A stretch of DNA of 22,397 nt from positions 1 through 22,397 of the forward strand of contig JBHELF010000118.1 of the NCBI GenBank assembly GCA_046263155.1, written 5' to 3'. The notes below the pieces were generated by a model, which saw only the letters and a list, made by a program, of their open reading frames with translations, was not told where the DNA came from and did no database searches. Made by a program: the position numbers and the translations under genes. This DNA is from DATADF01 sp046263155. Its GTDB lineage: Bacteria > Actinomycetota > CADDZG01 > WHSQ01. Shown in pieces: positions 15,559 to 22,397 of this stretch; position 1 is the stretch's first letter, and each line of letters starts with the position of its first letter.

Positions 15559-16575
15559 CTAACCCGAGAGTTCGGAAGGAATGACGTCGACCGTCAGGAT
15601 CTCGCCGTCGCGATGGATTTTCACCGGGAGCTGTTGACCCACAGCCGTCCCATCCATCAAGCGCTGTAGGTCGTCCATCCCGGCGACAATCTCGCCGGCG
15701 ATCTCAAGAAGGATGTCCTCGGAGCGGATCCCGGCGCGCGCCGCGGGACTTCCGGCCACGACTTCGACGACCTCGATTCCCGTATCCCGTCCGGTCGTGC
15801 GAGCTAGACGCGGGGGAAGAGGCCGCTGCCCTCCCGCGATCCCTAGGTAGGCACGGGTCACGCGCCCGTGCTGCATCAACGTCGCGATGATTCGGCGCGT
15901 CGCCGCATTTATTGGGATCGCGAGACCTAGACCCTGCCCGACGCCGATCCCTCCGACCACGGCGGTGTTGATCCCAACCACCGCCCCCGAACTGTCGGCC
16001 AGCGCTCCTCCCGAGTTGCCCGGATGCAGCGCGGCATCCGTCTGGATGACGTTTTCCACGAGCCGGGTCATCGAGCCGGACCGCGTCGCTATCGACCGTC
16101 CGACGGCGCTGATCACTCCGGCCGAGACCGACCCGGCGAAGCCAAGCGGGTTGCCCAGGGCGACAACCAGCTGGCCAACTCGGAGCCGGGCGGCGTCTCC
16201 GAGGGCCGCCGGTGTAAATCCTGAGCCGGAGGCGCGGACGACAGCGAGGTCGGACAGCGGATCCATCCCGACGATCTCGATGTCGGCCTCGCTTCCGTTA
16301 ATGAAGGAGGCCTCACCCCGGTCCGTGCCGACGACGACGTGGGCGGACGTGAGTATGAATCCGTCGGGCGTTATGACGACCCCACTGCCCCCTCCGGCGA
16401 TGCGACGCGTCCCTCCAATTCGGCGATAAACCTGGAGATTGGCGACGGAGGGCGACAGTAGATCGACGATTCCCGTAACGATCTGCGAGTAGGCGTCGAG
16501 AGCCTCGTTCTCCGCGGCCGAGTCGCGAGGCGGCTGAGCTTCGAGCAGTCCGTCTACGAAATAGAGGTCCGCCAT
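15559..16575 (-). CDS. HtrA/DegP-type serine protease with one PDZ domain, no export signal
   Basis: The 338-residue protein has a trypsin-like domain (about 33-235) with the full catalytic triad: H79 in LTSAHVV, D109 in DPLSDLAVV and S188 in HPGNSGGAL. A PDZ domain follows (about 243-333; RAYLGIAGG, then GSPAARAGIRSEDILLEI). HtrA enzymes degrade or chaperone damaged envelope proteins and normally carry a signal peptide or anchor. Here the first 40 residues (MADLYFVDGLLEAQPPRD) have no hydrophobic segment, so it appears cytoplasmic unless the true start lies elsewhere. ATG 16575 has AGGGA a few bases upstream. It follows the GT-C-like gene by 27 bases in the same operon. Confidence 0.9.
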   Translation of the reverse strand: MADLYFVDGLLEAQPPRDSAAENEALDAYSQIVTGIVDLLSPSVANLQVYRRIGGTRRIAGGGSGVVITPDGFILTSAHVVVGTDRGEASFINGSEADIEIVGMDPLSDLAVVRASGSGFTPAALGDAARLRVGQLVVALGNPLGFAGSVSAGVISAVGRSIATRSGSMTRLVENVIQTDAALHPGNSGGALADSSGAVVGINTAVVGGIGVGQGLGLAIPINAATRRIIATLMQHGRVTRAYLGIAGGQRPLPPRLARTTGRDTGIEVVEVVAGSPAARAGIRSEDILLEIAGEIVAGMDDLQRLMDGTAVGQQLPVKIHRDGEILTVDVIPSELSG

Positions 16576-16602
16576 ACGGTCCCTACAACGCGGCCGGCAG
16601 CA

Positions 16603-18450
16603 TCAGGATTCCCTCGCCGCGGTCGCCACCAAGACCCAAGAGCTCCCTCCGTACGCCCCCTCCGCCACGACGGTCCCCGAAACGGGGGCGAGCGCGGCGG
16701 GTATCACCTCGAAATCCGGCGGGTACCCGGGGCCCGCGGTTCGCTCCTCCCAGGCGTGCGCCGGCTTCCGAAAACGAATCCTGAGGTCGTTCGTCTCCAG
16801 CCGGGGATCGTCGTACGTGCTCAGGCGGACCCCCGAGAGCTGGAACAGCAAGAAACCGAGAGCATCCGGACCGTCAACCCTCACCACATCGTTTGGGTCC
16901 AGATGCTCCGCCGCGGCTCGCACCAAGGAATCCTCGCCGAGGTTGGCAGAGTCGTAGAAGAAGCCTTCCCGGTTGGTGACCAGTAAAGCGTGCATGTCGA
17001 TGGACGCGCGTAGGACCGAGGGCGCGGCGAGCGCCAGGATCAACCCTGCGATCACCGTCCGAAACGCCGGCGTCCGGGCCATCATCCGCGCGCCGGCGAT
17101 GCCCGCGAAGGTGCCGCCGAGCAGGTGCGCCTGAGGCCATACCCGTCCCTGATGCAGCACTGTCTCGTGCTCCCACAGGGACCATCCGAATTCCGCGCGC
17201 GCGATCGAGAGGACCAACAACAGAGAGCAGGCCGCGGCGAAGCCCAGCAAAACCGGGGCGGCTGCCTCCCTGCTTCGTGACACGAGCACTATTCCGACCA
17301 GAGCAGCGGGCAGGAGAAGACCCCACGATGCGACCGCCTCGACCGGCCCCCATTCGCGCCCGAGCCTCGGGGTGATGTCGACCAGACCCCCGTAACGAAC
17401 GGTCGCGGCCGCGACCGGACCCGCCCAGAGAGCGAAGACGGCGGCCGCCGTCCCCAGCATCTGGATCACGATCGCCGGCGCCCGCGACCCGATCAGCCAT
17501 CCGCTGAGCAACCATGCAACGGTGCCGACAAACATAGGAACGCTGAATAAACCCACGACTCCCGCCAACGCTCCCGCACCGAAGGCGCTCCTCCGTTCGC
17601 GCCTCTGAAGCGCGAGCGAGATCACAACGGCCGTCGCTCCCAGGAGCACGAGCCCGACCTCGCGCGGCAGAGCGGGCGGAAGCATTTCGTACACCGCGTT
17701 GGGAGACGTCACCACCAGATCCGCCGTGGGGGCCTCGTACGGCGTCGTCTCTAGATAGGGCTCGGAGAGCAGAAGCCACCCGAAACCACCGATCAAAGCG
17801 GAGGCAGCCGCGGCAAGGAGTCCGGCTCGGGGCGCGACCAGCCTGGCAAGACATGCGGCCGCAAGCGGAATGCCTGCAACGATCATCAGCTGAACAGCCT
17901 CCAAGGCGATTAAAGGTTCGGATCCGGGGACAAGGCGAACGAGAGTTGCGAGCAGGGCGTGGAACCCCCATGGGTAAGCGTTCGCATCGAGGCCGGGCGC
18001 CGGGCCGACCGGAACAGGCTGGCCCGCGAGGAGTTGCTCGGTCCACCCGAGATGCCACGACGGATCTCCGACGCGTGCCCCGGGGCCTCCAACTAGAACG
18101 GGCAGGACGTAGAGGAGCGCGAGGACGAGGCCCAACCAGAGCGCGGCGGGAGCGATCCGTGGACGTTGGAATCGCTTACGGCCGAGCCAGATGATCAGCA
18201 GAGCGATGACAGGAACCGCCGCTCGGCTTCCAAACACTGCTCCGCCGGTGACGATGTGGGCAAGCATCAACCCGATCGCGACCAGGCAGAAGCCGACGAT
18301 CGCGGCCAGGGCCCGTTCCGGAGCCCCCAGGCGAACCGCGGGATGCGGCCCTTTGTTCAAGCGTCCGAGCAGGTAGTCGCCCGTCACCCAGCCCACCCCG
18401 GCCGCCGCGGCCGTTTGAAGAATCAGGGTCAGCGCAAACTGAGGACTCAC
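16603..18450 (-). CDS. Polytopic GT-C-like membrane protein
   Basis: This 615-residue protein has about 12 hydrophobic helices over residues 1-490 and a soluble C-terminal domain of about 120 residues. After helix four comes an exposed loop with GDPSWHLGWTEQLL (D129, H133) and then YPWGFHALLA (H164), a layout seen in GT-C glycosyltransferases and related membrane mannosyltransferases; the class call is inference. It resembles the 289-2253 protein in architecture but close sequence similarity is not obvious. The start GTG 18450 overlaps the stop of the carboxylase gene as GTGA, so the two are translationally coupled even though their functions look unrelated. The protease gene follows after 27 bases. 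Confidence 0.75.
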   Translation of the reverse strand: MSPQFALTLILQTAAAAGVGWVTGDYLLGRLNKGPHPAVRLGAPERALAAIVGFCLVAIGLMLAHIVTGGAVFGSRAAVPVIALLIIWLGRKRFQRPRIAPAALWLGLVLALLYVLPVLVGGPGARVGDPSWHLGWTEQLLAGQPVPVGPAPGLDANAYPWGFHALLATLVRLVPGSEPLIALEAVQLMIVAGIPLAAACLARLVAPRAGLLAAAASALIGGFGWLLLSEPYLETTPYEAPTADLVVTSPNAVYEMLPPALPREVGLVLLGATAVVISLALQRRERRSAFGAGALAGVVGLFSVPMFVGTVAWLLSGWLIGSRAPAIVIQMLGTAAAVFALWAGPVAAATVRYGGLVDITPRLGREWGPVEAVASWGLLLPAALVGIVLVSRSREAAAPVLLGFAAACSLLLVLSIARAEFGWSLWEHETVLHQGRVWPQAHLLGGTFAGIAGARMMARTPAFRTVIAGLILALAAPSVLRASIDMHALLVTNREGFFYDSANLGEDSLVRAAAEHLDPNDVVRVDGPDALGFLLFQLSGVRLSTYDDPRLETNDLRIRFRKPAHAWEERTAGPGYPPDFEVIPAALAPVSGTVVAEGAYGGSSWVLVATAARES

Positions 18451-20126
18451 TCCACGACGGCCAGGATCTGTCCGGCGGCGGCGGTCTCTCCGGGGCGCGC
18501 GTGTAGCTCTACGACGGTCCCCGCGCGCGGCGAGGCCACGCTGGTCTCCATCTTCATGGCCTCCAAAATCAGAACCGGCGCGCCCGCCTCGACCGAGTCG
18601 CCTTCCCGCACCAGTACCTTGAGGATGGTTCCCTGCATCGGAGCAACGATGTCGCCGACGGCCGCCCTCGCCTGATGAACTGCGGCGCTTGCCGAGCGCG
18701 CCATCGCCGGGTTCCAGAGCGCGACCGGTCGCCCGGCCACCATCAGCACGTCCGACGGTCCTGCAGCCGCTCTCTGCTCGAGCGACTGAAGTAACTCCTC
18801 TTCGTCGATCGTGCGCGTGGTGTGAATCCCGCGTTTGAACTCTTCGCTGTCGAGCAGCAGAAGGTGAGCCTCCACCGTGGTTGGAACGCCCTCTATGGCC
18901 AGGTCATGAAGTGCCGCCAGCATGCGCTGTCGCGCTTGCTCTCTGTCTTCACCCCAGGTGATGAGCTTCGCGATCAGAGAGTCGTAGTCGGACGGGATCG
19001 TGTCTCCCGTCGCGTAACCCGAGTCGATACGAACCCCCGGGCCGCGCGGCGGTTCAAAACGTTCGAGTCTGCCGGGTGCCGGCGCAAAGCCGCGCCGAGG
19101 ATCTTCGGCATTGATGCGGCATTCAATGGCGTGGCCGCGCGGCACGAGGTCCTCTTGCTGGATGTCGAGGTCGTCTCCAGCCGCGATCCTCAGCTGGCAC
19201 GCGACAAGATCGATGTCGTAGACCTCTTCCGTCACGGTGTGTTCTACCTGTAAGCGTGCGTTCACTTCGAGGAAATAGAAATCGCCGGCCTCGTCAACGA
19301 GAAACTCGACCGTGCCCGCATTGACGTAACCGGCCGCCTGGCCGACGGCAACGGCCGCATCCCCGATAGCGGAGCCGCGCTCGCTATAGAGGGGCGGAGG
19401 AGTCTCCTCAACCAGTTTTTGGTGACGGCGTTGGAAGGAGCAGTCGCGGAGTCCCAGCCACAATGCTTGAGCGTTGGGCGGGGCCAGGATCTGAACCTCG
19501 AGATGCTTAGGCGCGTCCAGGTACCGCTCGACGTAGACGCGTTCGTCCCCGAAGTATGCGCTCGCCTCGCGTCGTGCTGCCTCGAAAGCTGCATTGAGGT
19601 CGGCCTCCGAGCGCGCCACCTTCAGGCCCCGGCCCCCACCACCGCCCGCAGCCTTTATCGCCAACGGCCATCCGTGCTCCTGTGCAAAGGCAAGCGCCTC
19701 CCGCGGATCCTCAATCGCGTCGAGCAGTCCGGGAACGACCGGCACACCGGCTCGCTCGGCCATTCGGCGCGCTGAGATCTTGTCGCCCACACCTTCCAAG
19801 ACCTCGGAAGGAGGCCCGATCCAGGTCAGACCGGCACCGATTACGGCTTCAGCGAAAGCGGCGCTCTCCGCCAAGAATCCATAACCCGGATGAACGGCCT
19901 CGGCTCCGGTTTCGGAGGCCGCGCTCAAAAGAGCATTGATCCGTAGATACGTCTCGGTCGGCGCCCGGCCGGGCAAGTGGATCGCCTCATCGGCCGCGAC
20001 CACGTGGCGAGCGTTGCGATCCGGGTCCGAAAACACGGCGACCGACCCAATGCCGAGCTCCCGACAAGTGCGTGCGATACGCACGGCGATCTCGCCCCGG
20101 TTTGCGATCAAGACCTTTGAGAACAC
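18447..20126 (-). CDS. Acyl-CoA carboxylase alpha subunit: biotin carboxylase + BCCP
   Basis: The 559-residue protein joins a biotin carboxylase (about 1-445) to a biotin carrier domain (about 485-559). It shows SKVLIANRGEIAVRI at the N terminus, the ATP-grasp glycine loop AAGGGGGRGLKV (159-170), LEVNARLQVEHTVTE in the active site and the biotinylation motif EAMKMET with K525. It carboxylates biotin with ATP and bicarbonate for acetyl-, propionyl- or methylcrotonyl-CoA carboxylase. The linker is short, so the protein is at the small end for this architecture and lacks room for a full BT domain. The beta subunit is not in the window. The start GTG 20126 has GGAGG four bases upstream. It leads an operon with the GT-C-like protein and the protease. 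Confidence 0.93.
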   Translation of the reverse strand: MFSKVLIANRGEIAVRIARTCRELGIGSVAVFSDPDRNARHVVAADEAIHLPGRAPTETYLRINALLSAASETGAEAVHPGYGFLAESAAFAEAVIGAGLTWIGPPSEVLEGVGDKISARRMAERAGVPVVPGLLDAIEDPREALAFAQEHGWPLAIKAAGGGGGRGLKVARSEADLNAAFEAARREASAYFGDERVYVERYLDAPKHLEVQILAPPNAQALWLGLRDCSFQRRHQKLVEETPPPLYSERGSAIGDAAVAVGQAAGYVNAGTVEFLVDEAGDFYFLEVNARLQVEHTVTEEVYDIDLVACQLRIAAGDDLDIQQEDLVPRGHAIECRINAEDPRRGFAPAPGRLERFEPPRGPGVRIDSGYATGDTIPSDYDSLIAKLITWGEDREQARQRMLAALHDLAIEGVPTTVEAHLLLLDSEEFKRGIHTTRTIDEEELLQSLEQRAAAGPSDVLMVAGRPVALWNPAMARSASAAVHQARAAVGDIVAPMQGTILKVLVREGDSVEAGAPVLILEAMKMETSVASPRAGTVVELHARPGETAAAGQILAVVE

Positions 20127-20211
20127 ACAGCCTCCGAAAAAAGATATTTCCGAGTGAGGGATCGTACTTTTGTTACACGGACCACAATCCGAGTCATGAG
20201 ATCGTGAACAG
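20127..20211. promoter_or_regulatory. Divergent intergenic region with imperfect direct repeat
   Basis: These 85 bases lie between the carboxylase and MFS starts. Two related sequences occur in the same direction: TCCGAGT-GAGG-GATCGT at 20149-20165 and TCCGAGT-CATGA-GATCGT at 20188-20205, with starts 39 bases apart. They may be tandem binding sites for a regulator. No clear promoter boxes were found. Confidence 0.35.
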
Positions 20212-21456
20212 ATGTCGACGGTGACAACGCCGGGGCGCGTTCCTCTCTATTCGCTCTTCGGCGCCAACGCGATATCCATGACTGGAAATTCGATGGCCCA
20301 GGTGGCGATTCCCTGGTTCGTCCTATTGACGACGGGAAGCGCCGCAAAGACAGGTCTCACTGCCGCGATGAATTTCCTGCCGGTCGTGCTCGCCAATTTC
20401 TTCGGAGGAGCCTTCGTGGACCGCCTCGGTCCACGGCGGGCGAGCATTGTGGCCGACGTGGCAAGCGCGCTTCCGGTCGCCGCGATTCCTCTGCTGCACA
20501 CAATAGGAGGGATTGAATTCTGGCAACTGCTGATCCTCGTGTTCTTAGGAGCCTTGCTCGACGCCCCTGGACGGACAGCAAGAGCAGCACTTCTTCCGGA
20601 CGCTGTTCACGAAGCCGCCTGGCGAATGGAGCGCGCGACCGGCGCTTTTGCAGTCGTGGACCGGAGCTCCCGCCTGATCGGCGCGCCTCTTGCCGGTCTA
20701 GGGATCGCGATCATTGGCGCCGCGAACGTCCTCTGGGTGGATGCCGCCAGCTTTCTGTTGTCCGCAACACTCATCGCGATTGGACGCCATCCTTCTCGTG
20801 CGGAGGGGGAACCGCGAGAACGTGTTGGTTACCTACATGAAATCCGGCAGGGGTTTCGCTTCGTACGTAAGGACCGCGTCATAGCCACGATGATCTTCAC
20901 GGCGACAATTACAAATCTGTTCGACGCCGCAGATGGAGTACTGATCCCGGTGTTCGCGAAGCGCGTCTACGGCAATGCCTTGAGTCTCGGTTGGATCCTC
21001 GGAGCGGTATCGGCAGGAGCCGCACTGGGAGCCTTGACCTATTCCATCGTCGGACATCGGTATTCGCGCCGCGTCGTCTTCGGCTTGGGCTTCATCCTCT
21101 TCTCGCTCTGGCACCTGTTTTTTGCCACGTTTCCTCCCCTCTGGTTGGCGGTCGTCATCGTGGGGCTTAGCGGTTTTGGAGCCGGACCAATCAATCCCGT
21201 GATCGACACGATCGCTTATGAGCGGATACCGCGCGAGATGCGCGGGCGCGTGCTCGGCGTGATGATGGCCACGGCTTGGCTGGCGATGCCACTCGGTTCC
21301 CTAGTCGGAGGACTCGCGGTTGCGGCGCTCGGTCTTCGGACGACTCTCTTGATCATCGGAATTTGCTATCTGACCACCACTGTGCTGGTGACGTTCGCAC
21401 CGGGCATGCGCGAGATGGAACCTGGACCTCGAGGTCGCATAGAAGATTCCATCTAG
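20212..21456 (+). CDS. MFS transporter, MFS_3/macrolide-efflux-like
   Basis: The 414-residue integral membrane protein has 12 predicted helices in two halves. It carries the motif A sequence GGAFVDRLGPRRAS in the loop after helix two and a Gly-rich tail half (LGVMMATAWLAMPLGSLVGG) usual in the MFS_3 group of drug and siderophore exporters. ATG 20212 gives a normal N terminus with weak ribosome-site complementarity. It is divergent from the carboxylase operon and overlaps the facing HMG-CoA-lyase-family gene tail-to-tail by 4 bases (CTAG serves as stop for both). It differs clearly from the 3910-5202 MFS. The exported compound is unknown. Confidence 0.88.
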   Translation: MSTVTTPGRVPLYSLFGANAISMTGNSMAQVAIPWFVLLTTGSAAKTGLTAAMNFLPVVLANFFGGAFVDRLGPRRASIVADVASALPVAAIPLLHTIGGIEFWQLLILVFLGALLDAPGRTARAALLPDAVHEAAWRMERATGAFAVVDRSSRLIGAPLAGLGIAIIGAANVLWVDAASFLLSATLIAIGRHPSRAEGEPRERVGYLHEIRQGFRFVRKDRVIATMIFTATITNLFDAADGVLIPVFAKRVYGNALSLGWILGAVSAGAALGALTYSIVGHRYSRRVVFGLGFILFSLWHLFFATFPPLWLAVVIVGLSGFGAGPINPVIDTIAYERIPREMRGRVLGVMMATAWLAMPLGSLVGGLAVAALGLRTTLLIIGICYLTTTVLVTFAPGMREMEPGPRGRIEDSI

Positions 21457-22391
21457 TGGCCGGGAATCGCTCCCTCGATCTGCCACCGGGGGCCTGCCCG
21501 AAGAACTTTGCTGGGCAGGTCCCGCTGAAGAGTCTCGCTTGCCAGGCGTCCGGCCGCCAGCAGGGCATCGAAGTCGATGCCGGTGACGATCCCCATATCG
21601 CTCAACATGTGGACGAGGTCCTCCGTCGCGATATTTCCCGTGGCCCCTTCGGCAAACGGGCTACCCCCCATTCCGCCGATCGAGGAGTCAAAGTAATCAA
21701 CTCCCAGTTCCAATGCGATCATCACGTTCGCCAAACCCGTTCCGCGTGTGTCATGAAAATGCATGTTGAGCCGCAATTCCGGCAGGGCGCTCCGAAGCGC
21801 ATCGATCAGATCTCGGACGCGCCGAGGCGTTCCCATCCCGGTGGTGTCCCCGAAGGAGATCGTCGCAATGCCCAAGTCCATGAGCTGCCTCGAGAGCTCC
21901 GCGACCTTGTCGGGTGCGACGTCACCCTCATAGGGGCAACCAAAGGCGGTCGAGATAGTGCCCTCAACCGGCACTGCCGCCTCGTTCCCGGCTGAGGCGA
22001 CCGCGTTCACGTCCTCCATTGATTCCGCGACCGTCTTACGGACGTTCTTCAAGTTGTAAGAGTCCGTCGCCGCGATAAAGACTTGCAATCCGTCCACTCC
22101 TGCATCGATCGCCGTCTGAGCCCCGCGCAGGTTAGGCACCAGAGCGGAATAGAAGACCTTGGGATTGCGCTCTATTCCTCCCCAAACCTCGAGGGCGTCC
22201 GCCATCTGGGGAACCGCCTTGGGCGAGACGAACGAGACGGCTTCGATGTACGGGATCCCGGAGTCGGCCAACGCGTCGATGAGCCGGATCTTTTCGGCCG
22301 TCGACACATCCGCCTTCTCGCTCTGGATTCCATCGCGTGGGCCGACTTCGCGGACGCTCACGATCTCGGGCCAGCTCACCGGTTCGCCCAA
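21453..22391 (-). CDS. HMG-CoA-lyase-family protein with Ser in place of catalytic-loop Cys
   Basis: The 312-residue TIM-barrel protein matches HMG-CoA lyases, which split HMG-CoA to acetyl-CoA and acetoacetate at the end of leucine breakdown. Visible are R19/D20 in EVGPRDGIQ, metal ligands H211/H213 in HFHDTRGTG and N253 in ATGNIATEDLV. The flexible-loop motif GGCPYA is here GGSPFA with S244 at the position of human Cys266, which is needed for full activity. The enzyme may use a related acyl-CoA or act by a different loop. The frame is open at the right edge; TTG 22391 is the first start visible, and the true start may lie beyond the window. It ends in a 4-base tail overlap with the MFS gene. 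Confidence 0.88.
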   Translation of the reverse strand: MGEPVSWPEIVSVREVGPRDGIQSEKADVSTAEKIRLIDALADSGIPYIEAVSFVSPKAVPQMADALEVWGGIERNPKVFYSALVPNLRGAQTAIDAGVDGLQVFIAATDSYNLKNVRKTVAESMEDVNAVASAGNEAAVPVEGTISTAFGCPYEGDVAPDKVAELSRQLMDLGIATISFGDTTGMGTPRRVRDLIDALRSALPELRLNMHFHDTRGTGLANVMIALELGVDYFDSSIGGMGGSPFAEGATGNIATEDLVHMLSDMGIVTGIDFDALLAAGRLASETLQRDLPSKVLRAGPRWQIEGAIPGH

Positions 22392-22397
22392 TTCGGC

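Noticed and set aside
16874..18058. 394-codon open frame on the minus strand
   Set aside because: It lies in another frame of the GT-C-like gene and is Arg/Gly-rich without motifs; the 615-residue membrane protein in the same stretch is clearly real.
11810..22391. Complete leucine-degradation (liu-type) cluster
   Set aside because: Acyl-CoA dehydrogenases, a biotin carboxylase-BCCP and an HMG-CoA-lyase homologue are present, but they are dispersed and there is no methylcrotonyl-CoA carboxylase beta or hydratase. Both dehydrogenases have the C-terminal Glu base, unlike isovaleryl-CoA dehydrogenase, and the lyase lacks the Cys.
1..22397. CRISPR arrays, tRNA or rRNA genes, insertion sequences, phage or conjugation genes
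   Set aside because: No regularly spaced repeats, cloverleaf-like sequences, transposase or integrase motifs were seen; intergenic gaps are all under about 90 bases.

Overview
The window is dense, high-GC bacterial DNA with about 17 protein genes, no RNA genes seen and no gene-free stretch longer than about 90 bases. GTG and TTG starts are frequent and many genes overlap by 4 bases. A biotin carboxylase-BCCP fusion, several acyl-CoA enzymes, an R2lox-like oxidase and SCP2-type lipid binding suggest a deep-branching, probably uncultured, actinomycete. This is an inference from gene content; Chloroflexota is not excluded.

Region 1 (1-7163) looks like an envelope locus. A leftward operon runs MFS transporter (3910-5202), membrane-anchored alkaline-phosphatase-superfamily enzyme (2291-3913), GT-C-like polytopic protein (289-2253) and a further membrane protein cut by the window edge (1-292), with two of its three junctions being 4-base overlaps. 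Divergent from it is a second phosphatase-family enzyme (5292-7163). Both enzymes have the segment that is normally C-terminal (RSGD, the last metal-binding His, the VP..YGPG strand, the D.APT helix) at the N terminus, ahead of the D-G strand and Thr nucleophile. This appears to be a circular permutation and is the most striking feature of the window.

Region 2 (7168-9546) holds a SAM methyltransferase, a divergent GT2 glycosyltransferase of the dolichyl-phosphate mannose synthase type, a very acidic small lipoprotein and a GNAT acetyltransferase coupled to it.

Region 3 (9564-15540) is a leftward operon: R2lox-like ferritin-fold oxidase fused to an SCP2 lipid-binding domain, acyl-CoA dehydrogenase, RNase D (no canonical start codon for its full-length form) and a NYN-domain protein with two OST-HTH/LOTUS domains. 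A second acyl-CoA dehydrogenase is transcribed divergently, and an exact 9+4+9 palindrome lies between the two. This suggests a co-regulated lipid or acyl-CoA oxidation unit with an unknown substrate.

Region 4 (15559-22397) has a leftward operon of biotin carboxylase-BCCP, GT-C-like membrane protein and HtrA-type protease without an export signal, then a divergent MFS exporter and, facing it, an HMG-CoA-lyase-family protein in which the catalytic-loop Cys is Ser. The carboxylase, lyase and dehydrogenases fit acyl-CoA catabolism, but no carboxyltransferase subunit is present in the window.
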